Below are positions 1 through 5,737 of a stretch of 8,955 nucleotides of DNA, one piece after another. The stretch's first letter is position 1. Each line of letters begins with the position of its first letter. The notes under the pieces are model-generated. The model saw nothing but the letters and a program-made list of their open reading frames with translations, was not told the origin of the DNA and ran no database searches. The stretch covers positions 1 to 8,955 of the forward strand of contig JAEYPY010000174.1 of NCBI GenBank assembly GCA_023410295.1, written 5' to 3'. Position numbers and translations under genes: made by a program. This stretch comes from Pseudomonadota bacterium. GTDB lineage: Bacteria; Pseudomonadota; Alphaproteobacteria; Caulobacterales; Aquidulcibacteraceae.

Positions 1-5
1 TCGCG

Positions 6-26
6 CCCCCCCCCCCCCGCCCCCCC
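6..26. repeat. Poly-C tract (G-rich on the minus strand)
   Basis: Thirteen consecutive C (6-18), one G, then seven more C (20-26). On the minus strand this is two long G runs, capable of forming a G-quadruplex and prone to slippage. It lies just beyond the palindromic element that follows rpsO. It could be a real hypervariable homopolymer or a sequencing/assembly artefact at a contig edge; the sequence alone cannot decide. Confidence 0.7.
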
Positions 27-31
27 ACGGA

Positions 32-125
32 TGAGGGGTGAAGCGCGGAGTTCTGAAGCATCGAGCCAGCACCCCTCACCTGGCGCGCTGACGCGCGCCT
101 GTCCTCTCCCGCGCGGGAAGAGGAC
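32..125 (-). repeat. Composite palindromic repeat downstream of rpsO
   Basis: Read on the minus strand, the element opens with a long hairpin (125-101: GTCCTCT and AGAGGAC flanking a CCCGCGCGGG core, one bulged base). A second hairpin follows (99-82: GGCGCGC, 4-nt loop, GCGCGCC), then TGAGGGGTG (78-70), whose exact inverse CACCCCTCA returns at 40-32. The layout, two hairpins then a G-rich box that reappears inverted, resembles the element at the rimP/nusA junction, so both probably belong to a dispersed REP/BIME-like family (inference). It starts 12 nt after the rpsO stop and may slow RNA polymerase or stabilise the 3' end, but it has no T-tract and so is not a classic intrinsic terminator. 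Confidence 0.65.
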
Positions 126-136
126 GAAAGCTGCGC

Positions 137-406
137 TTAGCGGCGCAGGCCCAGCTTCTCGATCAGCGCTTGGTAGCGCGCTTGATCGCGGCTCTTGAGG
201 TAGTCGAGCAACCGGCGGCGCTGAGAGACCATCTTGAGCAGGCCCTGGCGCGAGTGGTTGTCCTTCTTGTGCGTCTTGAAGTGCTCGGTGAGGTTGGCGA
301 TGCGCTCGGAGAGGATGGCCACCTGCACCTCGGGCGAACCGGTGTCGGTCTTGCCCTTGGCGTTGTCACGGATGAGCGCAGCCTTGCGCTCGGCAGTAAT
401 CGACAT
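137..406 (-). CDS. rpsO: 30S ribosomal protein S15
   Basis: Encodes S15, a primary 16S rRNA-binding protein that folds the central-domain three-way junction, starts platform assembly of the 30S subunit and takes part in subunit bridge B4. The 89-residue product has the normal family length and the whole family signature: N-terminal 'TGSPEVQVAILSERI', the 'H...HKKDNHSR' loop that contacts rRNA, and 'LLKMVSQRRRLLDYLK' in the following helices. The ATG at 406-404 is fixed by an ideal Shine-Dalgarno AGGAG (416-412) five bases upstream. That Shine-Dalgarno overlaps the truB stop codon, and only 8 nt separate the genes, so coupling to truB is likely. I see no separate promoter or obvious S15-binding pseudoknot immediately upstream; a promoter inside truB cannot be excluded. 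It is the last gene of the operon in view. In many alphaproteobacteria pnp follows, but the window ends first. Confidence 0.98.
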   Translation of the reverse strand: MSITAERKAALIRDNAKGKTDTGSPEVQVAILSERIANLTEHFKTHKKDNHSRQGLLKMVSQRRRLLDYLKSRDQARYQALIEKLGLRR

Positions 407-411
407 CGGAA

Positions 412-417
412 CTCCTA
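412..417 (-). promoter_or_regulatory. rpsO Shine-Dalgarno overlapping the truB stop
   Basis: Minus-strand TAGGAG: the first three bases are the truB stop codon and AGGAG is the rpsO ribosome-binding site, five bases from its ATG. A ribosome terminating on truB therefore sits on the rpsO initiation site, the usual arrangement for termination-reinitiation coupling. Confidence 0.8.
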
Positions 418-1374
418 TTGATCTGCAATGTGAAACACGCGGGTCGGCCGAAATTGGCCGGCGCGTACGTCACCCAGCGCAACCGCCTTGCCCTCGAACA
501 GGGCGACCGCGGCGCGGGAGGCGTCCTGCCCGGCTACGGTGCGATCGCGGAACTTCGGCTTCAGCGCCTCCATCACATGCGGAAGGAGAACGATGGGCCG
601 TCCTTGTCTGAGCTTGAACGCGTCCTCGCCGTTGACGGCCAGTGCCGGGATGTCGTCCAGCGCGGTCTCAACGGGCTTCAGGCGTTCTGACGCGGCGCCC
701 TTATGGCGCAAATCCTCCAGCGCGTCGAGGGTCACTGATTCGGCTTCGGTAAACGGGCCAACGGCGGCGCGGCGCAGCCGCCAAACATGGCCTTCCGCGC
801 CAAGCTTTGCCGCCAGATCGCGCACCAGGGCGCGGATGTAGAAGCCCTTGCCGGATCGGACCCGGAAGTGGGCGAGATCGTCCCCCTCGGTTCCAACCAG
901 TTCGGCCTCGTGGACCACCACGGAGCGCGCCTCGAGCTCCACCGCCTCGCCCGAGCGGGCGATATCATAGGCCCGCTCGCCATCCACTTTGACGGCGCTG
1001 AACTGGGGCGGGATCTGCTCGATCTCGCCGTGAAAGCCCGCCAGCGCCTCGCGGATCGCCGTTTCGCCGGGGCGCACGTCGCTGGTGGCGACCGGCTTGC
1101 CCTCGCGGTCCTGCGTGTCGGTCGAAACGCCCCACTTGATGGTGAAGAGGTAGACCTTCTGCGCCTCCATCAGCCACGGCACGGTCTTGGTCGCTTCACC
1201 AAGCGCGATCGGCAGCACGCCGGACGCGAGTGGATCGAGCGTGCCGGCATGGCCCGCCTTGTTGGCGTTGAAGATGCGCCGCACCGCGGAGACGGCGTGC
1301 GTCGAGGTCATGTCGAGCGGCTTGTCGAGCACAACCCAGCCGGAAACGTCCTCGCCCTTCTTGCGCTTACCCAT
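415..1374 (-). CDS. truB: tRNA pseudouridine(55) synthase TruB
   Basis: Isomerises U55 in the T-loop of almost all elongator tRNAs to pseudouridine and also acts as a tRNA-folding chaperone. The 319-residue protein is full length (E. coli TruB is 314). Visible motifs are 'GWVVLDKPLDMTS' near residue 12; 'HAGTLDPLASGVLPIALGEATK' at about 42-63 with the catalytic aspartate at D47; 'VYLFTI' with the conserved active-site Tyr at 75; 'QFSAVKVDGERAYDIAR' at about 124-140; and 'FYIRALVRDL' at about 178-187. The C-terminal ~80 residues ('KLRQGRPIVLLP', 'ALFEGKAVALGDV') resemble the PUA-type tail. The ATG at 1374 lies inside the end of rbfA (ATGGGTAA, 8-nt overlap), implying translational coupling. 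The stop codon doubles as part of the rpsO ribosome-binding site. Family and start are secure. Confidence 0.97.
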   Translation of the reverse strand: MGKRKKGEDVSGWVVLDKPLDMTSTHAVSAVRRIFNANKAGHAGTLDPLASGVLPIALGEATKTVPWLMEAQKVYLFTIKWGVSTDTQDREGKPVATSDVRPGETAIREALAGFHGEIEQIPPQFSAVKVDGERAYDIARSGEAVELEARSVVVHEAELVGTEGDDLAHFRVRSGKGFYIRALVRDLAAKLGAEGHVWRLRRAAVGPFTEAESVTLDALEDLRHKGAASERLKPVETALDDIPALAVNGEDAFKLRQGRPIVLLPHVMEALKPKFRDRTVAGQDASRAAVALFEGKAVALGDVRAGQFRPTRVFHIADQ

Positions 1375-1786
1375 CTTGGTCTTCGTCCTTGCGCGTCAGG
1401 TCGCGCGCGACGTCTGGGCTCGCGAGCAATTCATCGATGTGGCGTGCTTCGTCGTAGGAAACGTCCGGCTCGAAATGCAGTTGCGGCGTGAAGCGCAGCT
1501 CCACTTCGCGCGCCAACCGGCCACGCAGGAAGGCAGAAATGCGCGTGAGACCATGCGCGATGGTTTGCGGGTCTTCCGGCCCCAGCGCCGAGACGAACGC
1601 GGTCATGTGCTGCAAATCGGGCGATGCACGCACTTCGCCGACCGTGATTGAAACGCCCGCCAGCGCCGGATCGCGCAATTCCTCGCGCGCCAGGATCTGC
1701 ACCAGGGCGTGACGCACCAACTCAGCCGCGCGCAATTGGCGTTGCGAGGGGCCGCCCCGTTCCGAACCTCTGCCCTTGCGATTCAT
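1367..1786 (-). CDS. rbfA: 30S ribosome-binding factor RbfA
   Basis: Cold-shock-associated 30S maturation factor that binds near the 5' end of 16S rRNA and helps late processing of the small subunit. The 139-residue protein shows the single KH-like fold of the family: 'RAAELVRHALVQIL' (helix 1, about 19-32), 'VSITVGEVRASPDLQHMTAFVSAL' (about 45-68, the strand and interrupted-helix region), 'FLRGRLAREVELRFTPQLHFEPD' (86-108) and the family-typical 'DEARHIDELL'. I chose the ATG at 1786 because the product then begins 'MNRKGRGSERGGPSQRQLRAAELV' as in relatives; the frame stays open 37 codons upstream, but that part lies over the preceding gene and is arginine/alanine-rich noise. The ATG follows the upstream lipoprotein stop by one base (TGAGATG) with only a weak Shine-Dalgarno, so expression probably depends on coupling. 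Its end overlaps truB by 8 nt. Confidence 0.95.
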   Translation of the reverse strand: MNRKGRGSERGGPSQRQLRAAELVRHALVQILAREELRDPALAGVSITVGEVRASPDLQHMTAFVSALGPEDPQTIAHGLTRISAFLRGRLAREVELRFTPQLHFEPDVSYDEARHIDELLASPDVARDLTRKDEDQDG

Positions 1787-1787
1787 C

Positions 1788-2381
1788 TCACTGCGCCGTG
1801 TAAGCGTAGGCGTTGCAAAGCCCGGGGTCGCGGCCGGAGGGCGGGGCTTCATCGCCGCGGAACGCCGCGATCTTGAACACCCAGCGGCCACTGCCATCGA
1901 CGAATTCGCTGACGGCCATGTAGCGCGTGCGCTCCTGGCCGCAGAGGCCGCCTTGACTGGCGCTGTTGGTCACGTTTTCGGATTGCACACGGAAAAGATA
2001 CGCCGAAACGCGCGGATCGCCTTCGAGCACGGCGGCGAAGCTCTGCCCGCCGACGCCAGAGCGCGAATCCGCCGGCACTTCCTGGTAAGGCTGCGCCTGG
2101 ATGGTGATGCCGTTGGCGAACGCAAACACCACCGGCCCGCCGCGGCGGTCGAGCAAACTCACGCGCAGATTTCCCGAGACACGCCGCGCCGTATCGGAGG
2201 ACGCGCGCCATTGCGAGCGCGCCACCGCCGGCTCTTCCTGCGGCACGACATCTAGGCTGCGCGATTCCGGCTCGACAATTGTCGAGCGGCGCACGTTCGG
2301 CGCTTGCTGAGTCTGCTCCTCGCGCGAGCAGCCGGCCAAAGCCACGCTCAACGCCGCCGCCGCAAGGATCAGTCTGCGCAT
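1788..2381 (-). CDS. Predicted lipoprotein of unknown function
   Basis: A 197-residue protein I cannot assign to a named family. It begins with a lipoprotein signal: 'MRR', a hydrophobic stretch (4-16), then the lipobox LAGC with the acylated cysteine at C18, followed by Ser at +2, which favours outer-membrane sorting if Lol rules apply. Residues 19-60 are polar and probably a flexible linker. The rest (about 60-197) looks like one compact, beta-rich periplasmic domain ('NLRVSLLDRRGGPVVFAFANG', 'RYMAVSEFVDGSGRWVFKIAAF') with just two cysteines, C147 in 'GGLCGQ' and C189 in 'GLCNAY', a likely disulfide. It lies 13 nt after infB and one base before rbfA, so it is co-transcribed with translation genes although its product belongs in the envelope. 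A G-rich TAGGGG that includes the infB stop, and GGGG just before the ATG, are the only ribosome-binding candidates. Gene and lipobox are well supported; function is unknown. Confidence 0.85.
   Translation of the reverse strand: MRRLILAAAALSVALAGCSREEQTQQAPNVRRSTIVEPESRSLDVVPQEEPAVARSQWRASSDTARRVSGNLRVSLLDRRGGPVVFAFANGITIQAQPYQEVPADSRSGVGGQSFAAVLEGDPRVSAYLFRVQSENVTNSASQGGLCGQERTRYMAVSEFVDGSGRWVFKIAAFRGDEAPPSGRDPGLCNAYAYTAQ
2270..2287. repeat. 18-bp perfect palindrome inside the lipoprotein gene
   Basis: GCTCGACAATTGTCGAGC reads identically on both strands. It lies in the 5' part of the lipoprotein gene, over the codons for the linker 'STIVE' after the signal peptide. It could be an operator-like site, an RNA hairpin, or coincidence. 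No promoter was recognised next to it. Confidence 0.55.
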
Positions 2382-2394
2382 CCCCGCTGAGCCC

Positions 2395-4974
2395 CTAGAG
2401 CGAGCGCTGGACGACTTCGACGTTGAAGCACTCGATCACGTCGCCCTGCTTGATGTCCTGGAACGGACCGAAGCTCATGCCGCACTCTTGGCCGGCGACC
2501 ACTTGATCCACTTCGTCCTTGAAGCGCTTCAGGGTGGTGAGCACGCCCATTTCCTGGATGACGACGTTGTCGCGCAGGATGCGGACCTTAGCGCCCTTGC
2601 GGACGACGCCTTCGCTGACGCGGCAGCCGGCGACCTTGCCGACCTTCGAGATGTTGAACACCTCAAGCACCTGCGCGTTGCCCAGGAAGGTTTCGCGCGT
2701 TTGCGGCGCGAGCATGCCGGACATGACGCCTTTGATGTCGTCGATCAGGTCGTAGATGATCGCGTAGTAGCGGATCTCAACGCCTTCACGCTCGGCCAAG
2801 TCGCGCGCTTCCTTCGAGGCGCGGACATTGAAGCCGATCAGCGGCGCGCCTGACGTCTTCGCCAGCTGCACGTCGCTTTCATTGATGGCGCCGACGCCCG
2901 AAAGCACCACGCGCGCGCGCACTTCTTCGTGCGCCAGCTTATCGAGCGAGCCGACGATGGCTTCGGCCGAACCTTGCACGTCGGCCTTGATCAGGACCGG
3001 CAGCTCCTTCGCCGTCGAATCCTTGAACTTGGCCATCATGCTTTCGAGCGACGTGCGCACGCCGCCGCCGCCATTGGCGCGCTGGCGTTGCTTCTGGCGC
3101 TGACGGTAGTTCGCGACTTCGCGGGCGCGGTTCTCGTTCTCGACGACGTTCAGCGTATCGCCCGGATCGGGCACGCCTTCGAGACCCATGATCTCAACCG
3201 GCTCCGATGGCCCCGCCGATTGCAGCTGCTGGCCGCGCTCATTGGTGAGCGCACGCACACGGCCCATCGTCGCGCCGACGACAACGATGTCGCCGCGCTT
3301 CAACGTGCCGGTCTGCACCAGCACGGTCGCAACCGTGCCCCGGCCGCGATCGAGCTTGGATTCAATCACCGCGGCTTCCGCCGGACGATCGGGATTGGCC
3401 TTCAAATCCATCACTTCGGCTTGCAGCAGCACTGTCTCGACCAGCTTGTCGAGATTGAGCCTCTTGGTCGCCGAGACTTCAACCGCAAGCGTGTCGCCGC
3501 CATGCGCTTCAGTCACGATCTCGTGCTGGAGCAAATCGGTCAGCACGCGCGTCGGATTGGCGTCTTCCTTGTCGATCTTGTTGATCGCGACAATGATAGG
3601 CGCACCGGACGCGCGGGCGTGATTGATCGCCTCCACGGTCTGCGGCATGACGCCGTCGTCGGCCGCAACCACCAAGATCACGATGTCGGTCACTTGCGCG
3701 CCGCGGGCGCGCATGGCCGTAAACGCGGCGTGGCCGGGCGTATCCAGGAAGGTGACGCGCTGACCATCGGCGAGCCGCACCTGATAGGCGCCGATATGTT
3801 GCGTGATCCCGCCGGCTTCACCAGCGGCGACATCGGTTTGACGCAGGGCATCGAGCAGCGATGTCTTGCCGTGATCGACGTGGCCCATAATGGTGACGAC
3901 CGGCGGACGCGGCTGCAGGTTTTCCTCGGTATCGACGATGTCGCCGGCGAGGCCTTCTTCGACGTCGGATTCGGCCACGCGCTTGACCGAGTGACCGAAC
4001 TCGGTCGCGATCAGCTCGGCCGTATCGGCGTCAAGCTCGTCGGCCTGCTTCAGCATCTGGCCTTGGCGCATCATGAACTTGATGATGTCGGCGACGCGCA
4101 CCGCCATCCGGTTCGACAATTCCTGGACCGTGATGGTTTCCGGAATGACGACTTCGCGCTTGATCTGTTCGCGCTCGCCACTACCGCCCATCATGCGCGC
4201 GCGGCGTTCTTTTTCTTTCTGCTGCGCACGGCGATAAGCCGCCAGCGAACGCACGCGGTCGTCATCGCCCTCGGCGATGCGTTCGACCATGTCGAGCGTA
4301 AGTTTGCCTTCGCGGCGCTTCGGCTCACCCTTCTTGGCGGGCTTCGCAGGCGCAGCCGGCAGCGGCTTGCGCGCCGTCTTGATGCGCCCGCCCAATTCGT
4401 CGAGCAGGTTGTTCTGTTGCTGCGCCGGGGCGCGTTGCTGCTGCTGTTGTTGCGGCGCACGCGCTTCAGCCGGCGCAGGCGCGGCTTCGGCTTGTTCGGC
4501 TTCCGATTCAGCGCGGCGGCGCGCTTCGGCCTCAGCTTCGAGCGCTTCCAGTTCGGCCGTCTTGCGGCGCTGCGCGTCCTCAAGCGCGCGGCGCTGTTCT
4601 TCTTCGGCGCGCATGCGTTGCTCGCGCGCTTCACGCTCGGCGAGCGCGCGGCGCACAGCTTCGTCACGGCGGCGCGCTTCTTCATCGCTGATGCCGCCTG
4701 GCGGCGTCGGCGCTGGCTTCGGCGCGGGCGCTTCAGCGGCGGGCGCCGCACGCGTGCGCAGCGGCGGCGGCACGCCAGGACCCGGCGCGCCAGGTGCAGC
4801 AGCGCCGCCGGCGCCCGGCCGGTTGATCGCGCGCTTTTCGCGCACTTCGACGGTCACTTGCTTGGTCCGCCCGTGCGAGAAGCTTTGCCGCACAGTCCCG
4901 GCGCTCGCTGTACGCGTCAGCGTCAGCGGTTTGCGGCCAGAAGCGGATTCTTTTTGTTCGTTACCGTCAGACAT
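2395..4974 (-). CDS. infB: Translation initiation factor IF-2
   Basis: GTPase that brings fMet-tRNA to the 30S P site and promotes 50S joining. The 859-residue protein is full length for alphaproteobacteria. In order: the alphaproteobacterial N-terminal motif 'GTVRQSFSHGRTKQVTVEV' (26-44); a Pro/Ala linker (51-95); a charged Arg/Glu/Ala helix, probably a long single helix (96-165); a Gln-rich spot (175-188); the IF2 N2-type segment 'VVIPETITVQELSNRMAVRVADIIKFMM' (275-302); the G domain with G1 GHVDHGKT (364-371), G2 GGIT (388-391), G3 DTPGH (411-415), G4 NKID (465-468) and G5 SAT (501-503); then domain II, the linker helix and the C-terminal tRNA-binding domain (about 760-859). All GTPase motifs are intact. 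It begins 34 nt after ylxR. No convincing Shine-Dalgarno sits within 15 nt of the ATG; the nearest, AGGA, is 16 nt away. The start is nevertheless supported by the family N-terminus 'MSDG...'. Confidence 0.98.
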   Translation of the reverse strand: MSDGNEQKESASGRKPLTLTRTASAGTVRQSFSHGRTKQVTVEVREKRAINRPGAGGAAAPGAPGPGVPPPLRTRAAPAAEAPAPKPAPTPPGGISDEEARRRDEAVRRALAEREAREQRMRAEEEQRRALEDAQRRKTAELEALEAEAEARRRAESEAEQAEAAPAPAEARAPQQQQQQRAPAQQQNNLLDELGGRIKTARKPLPAAPAKPAKKGEPKRREGKLTLDMVERIAEGDDDRVRSLAAYRRAQQKEKERRARMMGGSGEREQIKREVVIPETITVQELSNRMAVRVADIIKFMMRQGQMLKQADELDADTAELIATEFGHSVKRVAESDVEEGLAGDIVDTEENLQPRPPVVTIMGHVDHGKTSLLDALRQTDVAAGEAGGITQHIGAYQVRLADGQRVTFLDTPGHAAFTAMRARGAQVTDIVILVVAADDGVMPQTVEAINHARASGAPIIVAINKIDKEDANPTRVLTDLLQHEIVTEAHGGDTLAVEVSATKRLNLDKLVETVLLQAEVMDLKANPDRPAEAAVIESKLDRGRGTVATVLVQTGTLKRGDIVVVGATMGRVRALTNERGQQLQSAGPSEPVEIMGLEGVPDPGDTLNVVENENRAREVANYRQRQKQRQRANGGGGVRTSLESMMAKFKDSTAKELPVLIKADVQGSAEAIVGSLDKLAHEEVRARVVLSGVGAINESDVQLAKTSGAPLIGFNVRASKEARDLAEREGVEIRYYAIIYDLIDDIKGVMSGMLAPQTRETFLGNAQVLEVFNISKVGKVAGCRVSEGVVRKGAKVRILRDNVVIQEMGVLTTLKRFKDEVDQVVAGQECGMSFGPFQDIKQGDVIECFNVEVVQRSL

Positions 4975-5008
4975 GCAGTCGAGTTGCCGATCCTAAACTT
5001 CACTTCAC

Positions 5009-5737
5009 TCAAACGTCTTTGCGCTCGCCGCGTCCCTGGACTTCTGACGGTCCAGCAGCCGCGCCGCCCACTCCCACCGACACAAAGCGCCAGGAATCGG
5101 GCCAAGAGCCTGGAACGATGGCGCGGAACCCCGCGAGGCGACCGATCTCGGTCGCAAAGGCCAGCGCCAAACGCTCTTGAAGCAGGCAAGCGTGTATCAC
5201 ACGTTCCCGGCCCAATGCCACGCCCAAATCCTCGGCTGAAAAGCAGCCGACGGCGCCGGGCGGCCTGCCCCAGAGCCCTATATGGAGGCTCATCAGCTTT
5301 TCGCGACCCTCTTCGGCTCCGTCCTCTGCTTCGATCAGCAGAAAGAGCGGTTTTGCCCGGATCGCGGCTTCGACTTGCGTCGCGCCGATGGCGATGGCGC
5401 CGGCGCGGCGGGCGAGCCCCAGCTGATCGAGGCAGCGCTTGGCGAGCAGCGTCTCGGTTTGCGCGACAAGCTCGGGCGGCGCCTTTGCGTTGGTCTTGAA
5501 GGCGCGGGCGAAGGCGCCCTTTTTCACCGCCTGCTCCAGCGTCGCACGGTCGGCGCGCACCCAAGCGCCGCGCCCCGGCAGCTTAGAGGCCACGTCGGGA
5601 ACGACAACGCCATCGGGGCCGAGCGCGAACCGAATGAGGTTCGTCTCGTCTCCGTGTTCAGACGTCACGATGCAGCGCCGCTCACGTCCGCGGCGCGTGC
5701 TTTCAGCTCCGATCTGGGAAGACGCCGGAATAATCAT
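5009..5737 (-). CDS. YlxR-family RNA-binding protein fused to an L7Ae-like domain
   Basis: A 242-residue protein combining two domains that are separate genes (ylxR and ylxQ) in the nusA operon of Firmicutes. Residues about 14-90 are the YlxR/DUF448 domain: 'RRGRERRCIVTSE', 'IRFALGPDGVVVPD' and the hallmark 'LPGRGAWV' (53-60). Residues about 98-205 resemble the L7Ae/L30e RNA-binding fold, opening with 'KRCLDQLGLARRAGAIAIG'. The last ~35 residues are Gly/Arg-rich and probably disordered. YlxR proteins are reported to influence transcription and, in some bacteria, to bind RNase P RNA; the role here is inferred only from family and operon. The ATG at 5737 lies 35 nt inside nusA and has a strong Shine-Dalgarno GGAGG (5747-5743), five bases upstream, which fixes the start. 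Confidence 0.93.
   Translation of the reverse strand: MIIPASSQIGAESTRRGRERRCIVTSEHGDETNLIRFALGPDGVVVPDVASKLPGRGAWVRADRATLEQAVKKGAFARAFKTNAKAPPELVAQTETLLAKRCLDQLGLARRAGAIAIGATQVEAAIRAKPLFLLIEAEDGAEEGREKLMSLHIGLWGRPPGAVGCFSAEDLGVALGRERVIHACLLQERLALAFATEIGRLAGFRAIVPGSWPDSWRFVSVGVGGAAAGPSEVQGRGERKDV

Noticed and set aside
1787..1897. A 37-codon upstream extension of rbfA.
   Set aside because: It overlaps the lipoprotein gene in another frame and encodes Arg/Pro/Ala-rich noise. RbfA homologues start near the ATG at 1786.
4435..4458. Triplet-repeat-like run (Gln codons) in infB, considered as a microsatellite or frameshift-prone site.
   Set aside because: It is a mix of CAA and CAG codons within the normally low-complexity IF2 linker. 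The frame stays intact and there is no sign of disruption.
2929..5499. A plus-strand open frame of 856 codons lying antisense to infB and the YlxR gene.
   Set aside because: Its translation is Arg/Ala/His-rich with no family features, and it mirrors intact conserved genes on the other strand. Long antisense frames are common in high-GC DNA.
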